Assembly: GCA_963739375.1 (NCBI GenBank) | Contig: CAVUAF010000007.1 | Location: 1-64,000 of the forward strand | Reading direction: 5' to 3' | Length of the DNA stretch: 64,000 nucleotides | From: CAVUAF01 sp963739375 | GTDB taxonomy: Bacteria; Acidobacteriota; Terriglobia; Terriglobales; Acidobacteriaceae | Part shown: piece by piece, positions 1 to 8,394 of the stretch | How positions within the stretch are numbered: position 1 is the first letter of the stretch | How the letters are laid out: every line of letters begins with the position of its first letter | Made by a program: the position numbers and the translations under genes | Notes under the pieces: generated by a model | What the model saw: only the letters and a program-made list of their open reading frames with translations | Databases searched by the model: none | Told to the model about the DNA's origin: nothing

Positions 1-175
1 CGATGATCTGGATGGCGGCCACAAACTCGGCGCCCAGCAGCAGGTAGAGCACGGCCAGCGCTCCCATCACCACGATCAGCGAGAGCGCGCTGGCGATGGG
101 ATGCCGCTGCACCAGCAGGTTGACCGCACCCGCGAGGCAGATCGCGCCGAAGATGAAGAACAGTGTTGCGTGCAT
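1..175 (-). CDS. nuoJ: NADH-quinone oxidoreductase subunit J (partial, runs off the window)
   Basis: Only the first 58 residues are present, starting at the ATG complementary to 173-175 and read towards the window edge. The visible part is a hydrophobic N-terminal membrane segment followed by QRHPIASALSLIVVMGAL and LLGAEFVAAIQII, the characteristic start of NuoJ, a membrane-arm subunit of complex I. It begins 2 bp after the nuoH stop, where nuoI would normally lie in an E. coli-type operon. It should continue, probably followed by nuoK and the large antiporter-like subunits, outside the window. Confidence 0.9.
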   Translation of the reverse strand, partial: MHATLFFIFGAICLAGAVNLLVQRHPIASALSLIVVMGALAVLYLLLGAEFVAAIQII

Positions 176-177
176 AC

Positions 178-1231
178 TTACGTCAGCAGCGCCGCGGCCA
201 GGGCGGTGAGCATGATGTTGGCCAGCGCCAGCGGCAGCAGCACCTTCCATCCAAATGCCATCAACTGGTCGTAGCGGAAGCGCGGCAGCGTGCCGCGAAT
301 CCAGATGTAAAGAAAAATGAACCCGGCCACCTTGGCCATGAACCAGACCACCGGGAGCAAGGCCCGCAGCAGTGCCGGGCCGAAGACCGGGCCGTCCCAG
401 CCGCCGAAGAAGAGCGATGGTGGCGAGGCAGCCGACGGTCACCATGTTGGCGTACTCGGCCATGAAGAACATCGCGAACTTCATGGCACTGTACTCGGTG
501 TGATAGCCGGCGACGAGCTCGGTCTCCGCCTCCGGCAGGTCGAAGGGGATGCGGTTGGTTTCGGCGAAGGCGGCGGTCAGGTAAATGAAGAAGGCGAGCG
601 CCTGGCCGCGCCACCACAGGTTCCAGTGCCCGCCACGCTGCAATTCCACGATGTCGCGCAGGCTGAAGCTGCCGGTGAAAATGAGCACCCCCACCAGCGA
701 CAGCCCGAGCGCGATTTCGTAGCTCACCATCTGGGCGCTGGCGCGCAACGAGCCCAGCAGCGAGTACTTGGAGTTCGACGACCAGCCGGCCAGGGCGATG
801 CCGTACACGCCCACCGAGGTGATGCCGAGAATGATCAGGAGGCCGATGTTGATGTCGCCCGCGCCGCCCGGGGTGGTGACGCCGGTGATCTGCAGCGGGG
901 TGGTGATGCCGCCGACCTGCACCGTTTCGCCGACGGGAATCAGCGCAATCGCAAGCAGCGCGAAGGTCAGCGAAATGATGGGCGCGGCGATGTACAGCGG
1001 CTTGTAGACGTTGGCCGGGACCAGGTCTTCTTTCAGCAGCAACTTCAGGCCGTCGGCGACCGGCTGCAACAGGCCGAAGGGGCCGACGCGGCACGGTCCC
1101 CAGCGGTTCTGCATGCGGGCCACGATCTTGCGCTCGGCCAGCACCGAGTAGGCCACCGCAGTCAGCAGCACCACCAGGAAGACGACGATCTTCACCATCG
1201 CGACCAGCGCGAAGATGCCCAGGCCGCTCAT
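178..1231 (-). CDS. nuoH: NADH-quinone oxidoreductase subunit H, one frameshift
   Basis: NuoH is the membrane subunit that forms the quinone-access region of complex I. The 5' part reads MSGLGIFALVAMVKIVVF with ERKIVARMQNRWGPCRVG, and includes the conserved segments AETNRIPFDLPEAE and GYHTEYSAMKFAMFF. The frame breaks near position 415: one extra base (reading ATC-G-CTC on the coding strand) must be skipped to continue as LFFGGW and then MAKVAGFIFLYIWIRGTLP to the stop at 178. Corrected length is 350 aa, normal for NuoH. The ATG overlaps the nuoG stop (ATGA). A single indel in an otherwise perfect core respiratory gene suggests a sequencing or assembly error, but a real mutation cannot be excluded from sequence alone. 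Confidence 0.88.
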
Positions 1232-3615
1232 GCCGGCACCTCCTTGTCCACCGGTTCGCGGCTCTCGATGACCGACTGCAACGCGGCCGAATAGCGGCCG
1301 AGCGTGCCGGAGGTGAACAGCGTGTCTTCCGCGGGGCGGACCAGCTCGGGCGGCGAATCGCGGCGGCCCTCGCCCTGCTCGAGCGAGGTGACATGCACGT
1401 CGTTGCCGGCCAGCAGGCTGAGGCGTGGGACGTCATAGCCGGGGACGAGGCGCTGGATTTCGTCGAGGATGGCGATAGGGTCGAAGGGGGTGAGCTTCGG
1501 CTGCAGGCCGTGGGCGGCGAGCCACACGGCGTGGCGATCGGCCTCGCCGGACTGCGCGCCGCGCGATTGCCCCATGTCGGCGTGGGTGGCGCCGCCGAAG
1601 GGCACGAGCTGCCGCACGTCGAATCCCATGCGCTCGGCGAGCCGGACGATGATCTCGAAATCGGGCTTGGTGCCGGCCAGGTCGCCCGCCTTCTTCACCA
1701 GTTGCAGGTCGCCGCAGGTGTTGGTGAAGGTGCCGTCTTTCTCGTAAGCGCAGGCGGCGGGAAGGACGACCTCGGCGAGCAGCGCCGTCTCGGTGAGGAA
1801 CAGGTCCTGGACGACGACGAAGGTTTGCGACAACGCAAAGGGGTCGACCTGGTAGCGCGCGATGGGGTTGGCGCCGACGCAGTAGAGCGCCTGGAGTTGG
1901 CCGGCGCGCGCCGCGGCCACCATGGCTTCGGTCGCGAGCCCGGGCTGGCGCGGGAATTCCGCGCCCCACGCGGCGGCAAAACGCGCGCCCTGCTCCACCG
2001 GCGTGTAGCCGGGCAGGAGATCGGGATATAGGCCCATGTCGGCCGCGCCGCGGGAATTGGCATAGTCGGCGAGGCTGATGAGCCGGGCGTGGAGCGACTG
2101 CGCCAGCCTGACCACCGCGGCCAGGTCGTGGCCGCGGATTTCCGCGCCGCAGAGGATGACCAGCTCCGGCTCGCCGCGCAGCTGGTCACGGAAAGCGGCG
2201 AGGGATTCGCGCGTGGGCGCCAGGCCGTGGGCGGCAGCGTCGAGCGAGGGCGTGGCCACGAGCGCCGGGAGCGCGGCATCGTCGCCGGCGAGGAAGGCGA
2301 CCGCCTGGGCTTCGGTACCGGGCGGGACCAGCGCGAAAGCCGCCGCCTGGCGGCGCAGCTTAATGGGGCGCTGATTCACGCAGTAGAGCCGCGCCTTGTG
2401 CAGGCGCACGTTGTTGCGCAGGTGGTAGGCGAGGAGCGGATGCTGGTCGGTGGGATCGTTGCCGATCAGCAGAAGCGCGGGCGCGGTGAAGACGTCGCGC
2501 ATGCTCGCGGTCCCGACCCTGGTTCCGGTCAGCGCCGCGGCCAGGGCGGGGAAGTCGGCGGTGCGGTGGTGGTCGAGGTTGTTGGTTTGCAGTACCACGC
2601 GCGCGAACTTCTGCAGCAGGTAGGCTTCCTCGTTGGTAGTGCGGGTGGAGCCGATGACGCCGATGGCGCTGCCGCCGTCGCGGTCGCGGATGGCGCGCAG
2701 GCGCTGCGCCACGTGCTCGATGGCCTCTTCCCAGGAGGCGGGAACCAGGCGGCCGTCGCGACGGATGAGGGGCTCGCGCAGGCGCTGGTCGTGGTGCGCG
2801 AAATCGAAGGCGTAGCGCCCCTTGATGCAGAGGAAGTCGCCGTTGATGCCGCTCTTGTCGCGATTGTCGCCGCGCACGATCTGCATGCCGGTCTCGTGGC
2901 GGCGCACGCCCAGGGTGGTTTTGCAGCCATCGCCGCAGTGAGTGCAGATGGTGCCGACGTGCTTCATCTCCCAGGGCCGCGTCTTGTAGCGGTAGGCGCC
3001 GGAGGTGAGAGCGCCGACGGGGCAGATGTCGATGCACATGCCGCACTCTTCGCACTCCAGATGGTCCTGGTGGTTGGGGGCGATCACGGACTTGGCGCCG
3101 CGGTTCTGCACCCCGAGCGCGGCCACGTCCATGGCCTCGCCGCAGACGCGCACGCAGCGGTAGCACAGGATGCAGCGCGGCCGGTCAAAGAAGACCACCG
3201 GCGACCACTGCTGCTCCTCCTGGTGCTGCTTGGCCTCCATGTACTTCGACTCGGCGGCGCCGTAGGTGAAGGCCATGTCCTGCAGCTCGCACTCGCCGCC
3301 GGCGTCGCAGACCGGGCAGTCGAGCGGATGATTGCCGAGCAGGAGTTCGAGCATGGCCTTGCGCGCCTGGCGCACCTTGTCGGTGTCGGTGTGGACCACC
3401 ATGCCGTCGGTGATGGGGACGGTGCACGCGGTCTGCATCTTCGGCATCTTCTCGATGTCGACCAGGCACATGCGGCAGGCTGCCTGGAGCGAGAGCCCGG
3501 GGTAGTAGCAGAACGAGGGCACCTCGATGCCCACGCGCTTGCAGGCCTCGATGAGCAGCGTCCCCGCGGGAGCGGTGAGCTGCTTACCGTCGACGGTGAT
3601 GGTTACGTCAGCCAT
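1228..3615 (-). CDS. nuoG: NADH-quinone oxidoreductase subunit G
   Basis: This 795-aa subunit of the peripheral arm of complex I carries several Fe-S clusters. The start MADVTITVDGKQL is chosen because the 2Fe-2S ferredoxin domain begins there; the reading frame is open further upstream but only through repeat DNA. Ligands visible: Cys36/47/50/64 (2Fe-2S), His96 with Cys100/103/109, a 4Fe-4S set at Cys148/151/154/158 and another at Cys188/191/194/198. A CTHCGDGCK motif near residue 220 then opens the molybdopterin-oxidoreductase-like domain that fills the rest. It follows nuoF after a 79-bp gap that holds a hairpin-forming octamer tract, and its stop overlaps the nuoH start. Confidence 0.96.
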   Translation of the reverse strand: MADVTITVDGKQLTAPAGTLLIEACKRVGIEVPSFCYYPGLSLQAACRMCLVDIEKMPKMQTACTVPITDGMVVHTDTDKVRQARKAMLELLLGNHPLDCPVCDAGGECELQDMAFTYGAAESKYMEAKQHQEEQQWSPVVFFDRPRCILCYRCVRVCGEAMDVAALGVQNRGAKSVIAPNHQDHLECEECGMCIDICPVGALTSGAYRYKTRPWEMKHVGTICTHCGDGCKTTLGVRRHETGMQIVRGDNRDKSGINGDFLCIKGRYAFDFAHHDQRLREPLIRRDGRLVPASWEEAIEHVAQRLRAIRDRDGGSAIGVIGSTRTTNEEAYLLQKFARVVLQTNNLDHHRTADFPALAAALTGTRVGTASMRDVFTAPALLLIGNDPTDQHPLLAYHLRNNVRLHKARLYCVNQRPIKLRRQAAAFALVPPGTEAQAVAFLAGDDAALPALVATPSLDAAAHGLAPTRESLAAFRDQLRGEPELVILCGAEIRGHDLAAVVRLAQSLHARLISLADYANSRGAADMGLYPDLLPGYTPVEQGARFAAAWGAEFPRQPGLATEAMVAAARAGQLQALYCVGANPIARYQVDPFALSQTFVVVQDLFLTETALLAEVVLPAACAYEKDGTFTNTCGDLQLVKKAGDLAGTKPDFEIIVRLAERMGFDVRQLVPFGGATHADMGQSRGAQSGEADRHAVWLAAHGLQPKLTPFDPIAILDEIQRLVPGYDVPRLSLLAGNDVHVTSLEQGEGRRDSPPELVRPAEDTLFTSGTLGRYSAALQSVIESREPVDKEVPA

Positions 3616-3619
3616 AAGG

Positions 3620-3679
3620 ATCGGTTCATCGGCCCATCGGCTCATCAGTTCGTCGGCGATGGGCCGATGGGCCGATGAG
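3620..3679. repeat. Inverted octamer tract between nuoF and nuoG
   Basis: Degenerate 8-bp units built on ATCGGCCC run rightwards (3625-3643) and are followed by the inverted version built on GGGCCGAT (3658-3679), separated by about 14 bp. The whole tract could fold into a hairpin and fills most of the short nuoF-nuoG gap. The same CATCGGCCCATCG word recurs at 28277-28289, upstream of an unrelated gene. Confidence 0.8.
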
Positions 3680-3694
3680 ACGATCTGCCGATTG

Positions 3695-5017
3695 CTACGC
3701 CAAAACCGGCAGTAGTCTGTCTGCGCTGCCTTGCTCCTCGTAGGGGCACGGGCGCCCTTCGAGGTGGTCTTCAAACTCCTGACGGAACTTCTTGACAATG
3801 GAAATGGTCGGCATGGCGGCCGCATCGCCGAACGGACAGAACGTGCGGCCCAGCATGTTTTCAGCAAGATACTGAATATTGTCAATGTCTTTCTTTAACC
3901 CACCGCCGGCATGGAAGCGGTCCAGCGTCTTCTTCAGCCAGTCGGTGCCCTCGCGGCAGGGAATGCACCAGCCGCAGGACTCGTGCTGGTAGAACTGCAT
4001 GACGCGCTGCGCGAAGCGCACCATGCAGGTGTGGTCGTCGAGCACCACCACGCCGCCGGAGCCGAGGAAGGTGCCGACCTTGGCGCAGGAATCGAAGTCC
4101 ATGGCCAGATCAATCTCGGCGGCCTTCAGGATGGGGGTGGAAGAGCCGCCGGGGACGACGGCTTTCAGCCCGTGGCCGCCGCGGATGCCGCCGGCAACTT
4201 CGTAAATCATCCTGCGCAGGTTGTAGCCCAGCGGTAGCTCGTAGACGCCGGGCTTCTCGACGTGGCCGCTGAGGCAGAAGAGGCGCGTGCCGCCATTCTT
4301 CGGGGTGCCGAGGTTCGCGTACCACTCGCCGCCGCCGAGAATGATGTGCGGCACCGAGGCCAGGGTCTCGACGTTGTTGATGACGGTGGGGCCGCCCCAC
4401 AGGCCGACGATCGCGGGAAACGGCGGGCGGATGCGCGGGATACCGCGCTTGCCTTCCAGCGACTCCATCAGCGCCGACTCTTCGCCGACCTCGTAGGCGC
4501 CGGCGCCGGTGTGCCAGCGCACCTCGAGATCGAGGCCGCTGCCGAAGATGTTCTTGCCGATGAAGCCGCGGGCGTAGGCCTCGTCGAGCGCGTGGCGCAG
4601 GATGTCGACCAGGTAGCGATATTCGCCGCGCAGGTAGATGTAGCCGACCTTGGCGCCCACGGCCAGCATGGCGATCATCACGCCCTCGATCACCGCGTGC
4701 GGATCGTGCTCGAGGATGAGGCGGTCTTTGCAGGTGCCGGGCTCCGATTCGTCGCCGTTGCACAGCACGTACTTCGGTTTGGGCGATTCCTTGGGAACGA
4801 ATGACCACTTCATGCCGGCGGGGAAGCCGGCGCCGCCGCGGCCCCGCAGGTTCGACGCTTTCATCTCGCTGATGATCGCCTCGGGGCCCATCTGGATGGC
4901 CTTCTGCACGGCCTTATAACCGTCGAGCGCGAGGTAGCGCTCGAGCGCGGCCGCGCCCTGGCCGAATCTTTTCGAGACGACCTTGACCTCATCGGGATGG
5001 GAAACCAAACTAGCCAT
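3695..5017 (-). CDS. nuoF: NADH-quinone oxidoreductase subunit F
   Basis: NuoF is the 51-kDa-type subunit that binds NADH and FMN and passes electrons to the N3 cluster. The 440-aa product has the glycine-rich GRGGAGFPAGMKWSF motif at about residues 60-75, NGDESEPGTCKDR, and near the C-terminus ESCGWCIPCREGTDW with a later FCPFGDAAAMP, which together supply the four 4Fe-4S cysteines. Length is normal. The ATG at 5015-5017 directly touches a GATTTGT repeat arm, so the gap between nuoE and nuoF is made up entirely of the four-helix-bundle cassette. Confidence 0.97.
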   Translation of the reverse strand: MASLVSHPDEVKVVSKRFGQGAAALERYLALDGYKAVQKAIQMGPEAIISEMKASNLRGRGGAGFPAGMKWSFVPKESPKPKYVLCNGDESEPGTCKDRLILEHDPHAVIEGVMIAMLAVGAKVGYIYLRGEYRYLVDILRHALDEAYARGFIGKNIFGSGLDLEVRWHTGAGAYEVGEESALMESLEGKRGIPRIRPPFPAIVGLWGGPTVINNVETLASVPHIILGGGEWYANLGTPKNGGTRLFCLSGHVEKPGVYELPLGYNLRRMIYEVAGGIRGGHGLKAVVPGGSSTPILKAAEIDLAMDFDSCAKVGTFLGSGGVVVLDDHTCMVRFAQRVMQFYQHESCGWCIPCREGTDWLKKTLDRFHAGGGLKKDIDNIQYLAENMLGRTFCPFGDAAAMPTISIVKKFRQEFEDHLEGRPCPYEEQGSADRLLPVLA

Positions 5018-5049
5018 TTGCGATTTGTGATTTGTGATTGGCGATTTAG
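5018..5049. repeat. Left arm of heptamer repeat flanking the four-helix-bundle gene
   Basis: Units of GATTTGT (TTGCGATTTGTGATTTGTGA, then TTGGCGATTT) run from the base next to the nuoF start codon into the stop codon of the next gene. It is the inverse of the tract at 5413-5451. Confidence 0.85.
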
Positions 5050-5402
5050 CGGCCGCGCGACGTACTTCGCGTGGCCGACAGGATCGCGGTCAATTGGTTC
5101 GCCTCGTCCAGGATCGATTCGAGCTTGTCCATCGGCAAGATTTCAGACTCACCTACTAACTCCAGCCAGAAGACAGATTCATCCGCTTCTTCCAGGGCCA
5201 CGCCGATTTTTGCAATAAATTCCGGCCGCGACCGAGCGCGACATGCGGCGCGATAACTTGCCGCCACCGAGGTCCCGCTCCGCAACAACTGTTTTCCGAG
5301 CACTTGCGCCTCAGCTTTTTGGGGTAGTGCCTGGTAGAGCCGGATGATGCGGAGCGCAAATTGCTTGGTGCGGGTGCGCATCTCCTCCGGCGAATCAGTC
5401 AT
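5046..5402 (-). CDS. Four-helix-bundle protein (23S rRNA intervening-sequence/S23-like family)
   Basis: A 118-aa protein of the small all-helical family first found as ORFs in intervening sequences of 23S rRNA genes (also called S23 or IVP). Diagnostic segments are RTKQFALRIIRLYQALP, GKQLLRSGTSVAASYRAACR, RARSRPEFIAKIGVALEEAD and ESVFWLELVGES. The start at MTDSPEEM is preferred; an upstream in-frame ATG (5438) would add 12 residues encoded purely by repeat DNA. The gene lies in the same direction as, and inside, the nuo operon, exactly between the nuoE stop and nuoF start, and is bracketed by inverted GATTTGC/AATCACA-type tracts. Molecular function is unknown; a role with complex I is unlikely. 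The layout suggests an inserted cassette. Confidence 0.9.
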   Translation of the reverse strand: MTDSPEEMRTRTKQFALRIIRLYQALPQKAEAQVLGKQLLRSGTSVAASYRAACRARSRPEFIAKIGVALEEADESVFWLELVGESEILPMDKLESILDEANQLTAILSATRSTSRGR

Positions 5403-5412
5403 GTCGCCCACC

Positions 5413-5451
5413 TCAAAATCCCAAATCACCAACCGCAAATCGCAAATCTCA
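5413..5451. repeat. Right arm of heptamer repeat flanking the four-helix-bundle gene
   Basis: Units of AATCNCA/AAATCGC (for example CCAAATCACCAACCGCAAAT), the reverse complement type of the arm at 5018-5049. It runs into the nuoE stop: the TGA of nuoE is the first bases of TGAGATTTGCGATTTGC on the coding strand. Confidence 0.85.
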
Positions 5452-5934
5452 TGTGCTGCTGGCGCGACGTTTGCACTCCTCCAGCACTTCGTCCACGCGC
5501 GCGGGCGTGAGCTGCTCGTGGAAGTCGTAATTCACCTGCATGGCCGGGGCCCAGGAGCAGGCGCCGATACACTCCACTTCTTCCAGCGAAAACACGCCGT
5601 CGGGCGTGGTCTGTTTATGGCCGATGCCGAGCCGCCGGCGGCAGTGGTTCCAGACGTCATAGGCGCCGCGCAGCATGCAGGAGATGTTGGTGCACACCTG
5701 CACGTGGTAGCGGCCGCGGGGCCGGGTGGTCAGCATGGAGTAGTAGCTGATGACGTTGCGCACCTCGAGCTCGCTGAGCCCGACCTTGCCCGCGAGGTAC
5801 GCGACCGCCGCGTCCGACAGAAAGCCGAGCTCGTCCTGGGTGTAGAGCAGCATGGGGACGAGGAACGAGCGCTGCGTCGGGTACTCCCGCATCTTGGCGG
5901 TGAAGAAGGAGTCGAGTTGTTGGCTCACCACCAT
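5449..5934 (-). CDS. nuoE: NADH-quinone oxidoreductase subunit E
   Basis: NuoE is the 24-kDa-type thioredoxin-fold subunit carrying the 2Fe-2S cluster N1a next to NuoF. The 161-aa product has an N-terminal helical region ending in SELEVRNVISYYSML and the four cluster ligands Cys81, Cys86 (CTNISC) and Cys122, Cys126 (ECIGAC). Length is normal for the family. Its stop codon lies at the edge of a heptamer repeat, and a set of three hairpins lies upstream between it and nuoD. Confidence 0.96.
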   Translation of the reverse strand: MVVSQQLDSFFTAKMREYPTQRSFLVPMLLYTQDELGFLSDAAVAYLAGKVGLSELEVRNVISYYSMLTTRPRGRYHVQVCTNISCMLRGAYDVWNHCRRRLGIGHKQTTPDGVFSLEEVECIGACSWAPAMQVNYDFHEQLTPARVDEVLEECKRRASST

Positions 5935-5944
5935 GGTTTGTGCC

Positions 5945-6031
5945 GCCCGCTAAAGCGGGCTCGGGTTTCTTATTTGCAGCCTACCCACGGCTTACGCCGT
6001 GGGCTACCAATGTGCCGCCCGCTCCGCGGGC
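5945..6031. repeat. Three consecutive palindromes (REP-like) between nuoD and nuoE
   Basis: Hairpin 1 is GCCCGCTAAAGCGGGC (5945-5960), hairpin 2 is CCCACGGC-TTAC-GCCGTGGG (5984-6003) and hairpin 3 is GCCCGC-TCC-GCGGGC (6017-6031). They sit in a 100-bp gap inside the operon. A related pair (GGGCTAAAGCCC and an ACGGCTGAAGCCGT type) occurs at 42642-42696. They could be REP-like elements or could modulate mRNA stability; neither is shown. Confidence 0.75.
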
Positions 6032-6034
6032 TGG

Positions 6035-7240
6035 TCACCGATCGATCTCTCCCAATACGATGTCGATGCTGCCGATGGCGGCGACCACGTCGGCAATCAG
6101 CTTGCCTTCGCACATGGTGCTCAGCGCCTGCATGTTGGCGTACGACGGCGAGCGCACGTGCACGCGGTAGGGCTTGGCGGTACCGTCGCTGACCACGTAG
6201 TAGCCCATCTCGCCACGCGGCGATTCCACCGCCTGGTAGACCTCGCCCGCGGGAACGCAGAAGCCCTCGGTCACGATCTTGAAGTGGTAGATGAGGGCTT
6301 CCATCTGCGTCTTCATCTTCTCGCGGTCGGGGAGGACCACCTTGGGGGCGTCGGCCTTAATGGGGCCTGCGGGCAGGCCGGCGAGCGCCTGCTGCACCAT
6401 GGCGGTGGATTCGCGCAGCTCCTGCACGCGCACCACGTACCGTGCCCACACATCGCCGTCCTGTGAGACCGGCACCTTGAACTGGAACTTTTCGTAGCTG
6501 GAGTACGGCAGGTCGCGGCGCAGGTCCCAATCGACGCCGCTGGCGCGCGCGGTGGGCCCGGTGCAGCCGAGGGCGAGGGCGTCTTCGGCGCTGAGGCGGG
6601 CGACGCCCTGGGTGCGGCGCATCCAGATGGGGTTGCCGGTCAGCAGGTCCTCGTATTCGTCAATGCGCTCGGGGAACTTGTCGGCGAAAGCGCGCACGCG
6701 GTCGAAGAAGCCGAGCGGCGGCTCCAGCGCCAGCCCGCCAATGCGGAAGTAGCTGGTCATCATGCGCTGGCCGCTGACCGCTTCAAACAGGCGCAGGATG
6801 TCTTCGCGCTCGCGGAAGCAGTAGAGGAAGACGGTCATGGCGCCGATGTCGAGCGCGTGGGTCCCCAGCCAGACCAGGTGCGAGGCAATGCGCGTCAGCT
6901 CGTTGAGCATCACCCGCACCCACTGCGCGCGCGGCGGAATCTCCAGGCCCAGCAGCTTCTCCACCGCCAGCACGTAGCAGAGATTGTTGGTCAGGGGGCA
7001 GAGGTAGTCGATGCGGTCGGTGAGCGGCACCACCTGCTGGTAGAACTTGGCCTCGCACGTCTTCTCGATCCCGGTATGCAGGTAGCCGAGGTCGGGCATC
7101 ATGCGGCGCACGCTCTCGCCTTCGATTTCCAGCACCAGGCGCAGCACGCCGTGGGTGGAGGGGTGCTGCGGCCCCATGTTCAGGATCAGGGTGCGGTCCT
7201 GGCCGGGTTCGAGGACGGGAGTGGGTGTCAGGTGAGCCAT
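6035..7240 (-). CDS. nuoD: NADH-quinone oxidoreductase subunit D
   Basis: NuoD is the 49-kDa-type subunit that, with NuoB, forms the quinone-binding site of complex I. The 401-aa product is not fused to NuoC. Conserved stretches include NMGPQHPSTHGVLRLVLEIEG, LGYLHTGIEKTCE, DRIDYLCPLTNN and, near the C-terminus, PRGEMGYYVVSDG followed by VHVRSPSYANMQAL and the terminal IDIVLGEIDR. The start codon is preceded directly by a TGATTTAG-type octamer tract, so no obvious Shine-Dalgarno is seen at the usual spacing. Confidence 0.97.
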   Translation of the reverse strand: MAHLTPTPVLEPGQDRTLILNMGPQHPSTHGVLRLVLEIEGESVRRMMPDLGYLHTGIEKTCEAKFYQQVVPLTDRIDYLCPLTNNLCYVLAVEKLLGLEIPPRAQWVRVMLNELTRIASHLVWLGTHALDIGAMTVFLYCFREREDILRLFEAVSGQRMMTSYFRIGGLALEPPLGFFDRVRAFADKFPERIDEYEDLLTGNPIWMRRTQGVARLSAEDALALGCTGPTARASGVDWDLRRDLPYSSYEKFQFKVPVSQDGDVWARYVVRVQELRESTAMVQQALAGLPAGPIKADAPKVVLPDREKMKTQMEALIYHFKIVTEGFCVPAGEVYQAVESPRGEMGYYVVSDGTAKPYRVHVRSPSYANMQALSTMCEGKLIADVVAAIGSIDIVLGEIDR

Positions 7241-7244
7241 GCGG

Positions 7245-7340
7245 AGATTTAGTGATTTGGTGATTTAGTGATTTGGCCATTGGCGGGGGCAGGCAGCGCG
7301 CAATCGCCCAATCACGCAATGAGAAAATCACCCAATTGGG
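7245..7340. repeat. Inverted octamer tract (hairpin) between nuoC and nuoD
   Basis: The left arm (7245-7277) is TGATTTAG/TGATTTGG units; the right arm (7300-7340) is the inverted AATCGCCC, AATCACGC, AAAATCACCC type. They are separated by about 22 bp of GC-rich spacer. The element fills the whole nuoC-nuoD gap and abuts the nuoC stop. It has the same arm arrangement as the gene-bearing cassette at 5018-5451 but carries no gene. Confidence 0.8.
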
Positions 7341-7838
7341 TTATCGGTATCCCTCCACCGGATAGTCCTTGCGCAACGGATGTCCTTCCCAGTCCTCCGG
7401 CATCATCAGGCGGCGCAGGTAAGGATGGCCGGAGAAGCGCACGCCGAAGAGGTCGAAGATTTCGCGCTCGAAGAAGTTGGCGGCGGGATAGATGCTGGTG
7501 ACCGACTCGAGGTTCGGATCATCGCCCGCCAGCCGCACCTTCAGGCGCACCCGCTCGTGGCGCGGGAGCGAGAGCAGGTGATACACGACCTCGAAACGCG
7601 GCTCGCGCGGATACCAGTCCACGCAGGTGACGTCGGAAAGAAAGTTGAACTGGGCCGCGGGGTCGCTCTTGAGGAAGGCGCAGACATCACGCACGGCGGT
7701 GCGGTCAACCCAGAGCGTGAGCTCGCCGCGGTCGAAGCGTGCCTGCTGGACGACATCGGCGCGCCAGGCGGTGAGTCGCTGTACCGCGACGCGGTCGCGC
7801 AGATCGTCGAGGCGGGTGACGGCGGGGTCAAGGGCCAC
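7341..7838 (-). CDS. nuoC: NADH-quinone oxidoreductase subunit C
   Basis: NuoC is the 30-kDa-type subunit of the peripheral arm. The 165-aa product contains FLSDVTCVDWYPREPRFEVV, VRLKVRLAGDDPNLESVTSI, AANFFEREIFDLFGVRFSGH and MMPEDWEGHPLRKDYPVEGY, the family signature at the C-terminus. A GTG start at 7838 is chosen because GCGAGG lies 7 bp upstream; a TTG at 7844, overlapping the nuoA stop, is the alternative. Upstream residues in the same open frame are a shadow of nuoA. In most bacteria nuoB separates nuoA from nuoC; here it does not. Confidence 0.94.
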   Translation of the reverse strand: MALDPAVTRLDDLRDRVAVQRLTAWRADVVQQARFDRGELTLWVDRTAVRDVCAFLKSDPAAQFNFLSDVTCVDWYPREPRFEVVYHLLSLPRHERVRLKVRLAGDDPNLESVTSIYPAANFFEREIFDLFGVRFSGHPYLRRLMMPEDWEGHPLRKDYPVEGYR

Positions 7839-7840
7839 GA

Positions 7841-8230
7841 TCAAACCTCGCCCCGGTGGGTTTGCGACCAGTCGAGGACGCCCTTCTTCCATACGTACCA
7901 GAAGCCGACCAGGACGATGCCGAGGTACACCAGCATCTCCCAGAAGCCGAACATGCGGAGTTCGCGGAAGACCACCGCCCAGGGATAGAGGAAGACCGCC
8001 TCCACATCGAACAGGATGAAGAGCATAGCCACCAGGTAGAACTTGACGGAAAAGCGCTCGCGGGCGTCGCCGGTGGGCGTCATGCCGCACTCATAGGCCA
8101 TCAGCTTGGCGCGCGAGGGGCGGTGCCTGCCGACCAGCCAGGAGAGCACCACCATGCCGCCGGCCATGCCGGTCACCACCAGCAGGTGGAGCAGGAGCGG
8201 CAGGTAGCGGGCGAAGTAATTGTCGGGCAT
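7841..8230 (-). CDS. nuoA: NADH-quinone oxidoreductase subunit A
   Basis: NuoA is a small three-helix membrane subunit of complex I. The 129-aa product begins MPDNYFARYLPLLLHLL, has the conserved loop KLMAYECGMTPTGDARERFS and then KFYLVAMLFILFDVEAVFLY, the family signature around the central helix. It is the first gene of the operon; a possible -10 element lies just upstream. The stop is followed almost directly by nuoC, with nuoB missing from its usual place. Confidence 0.96.
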   Translation of the reverse strand: MPDNYFARYLPLLLHLLVVTGMAGGMVVLSWLVGRHRPSRAKLMAYECGMTPTGDARERFSVKFYLVAMLFILFDVEAVFLYPWAVVFRELRMFGFWEMLVYLGIVLVGFWYVWKKGVLDWSQTHRGEV

Positions 8231-8241
8231 GGCGCCTGCGT

Positions 8242-8247
8242 ATAATA
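8242..8247 (-). promoter_or_regulatory. Possible -10 element for the nuo operon
   Basis: On the minus strand the sequence reads GGATATTATACGC, giving a TATTAT -10-like hexamer about 11 bp before the nuoA ATG. No convincing -35 box is seen at normal spacing. The site is near-palindromic (TATAAT on the plus strand at 8241-8246), so it could also serve the divergent gene at 8395. Confidence 0.35.
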
Positions 8248-8394
8248 TCCGCTGACCTTGCCGCCGCCGGGGGTACCCGGCAACCCGCGGCAGGCGGCGA
8301 TAAAACATTCAGTTATAGAAGCCGCGTCACGGCAGTGTCAAGCAGCGAAACCGCTGGCGGGACGCGGCATTTCGCGGGGTAAGCAGCGGCAGCC

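Noticed and set aside
261..1436. 391-codon open frame covering nuoH
   Set aside because: It is in the wrong frame relative to conserved NuoH motifs and reads as an Arg-rich shadow.
2089..3678. 529-codon open frame opposite nuoG
   Set aside because: Composition is typical of antisense shadows and the opposite strand holds all NuoG iron-sulfur ligands.
5046..5402. Four-helix-bundle protein as the Avd partner of a DGR serving the FGE-fold gene
   Set aside because: Avd shares the general fold, but this protein is closer in motif to the IVS-type family, lies 36 kb away, and no reverse transcriptase or template is in the window.
7341..8090. Longer N-terminus for nuoC
   Set aside because: The extra 80 codons overlap nuoA in another frame and have no NuoC homology; GTG at 7838 has a Shine-Dalgarno at correct spacing.
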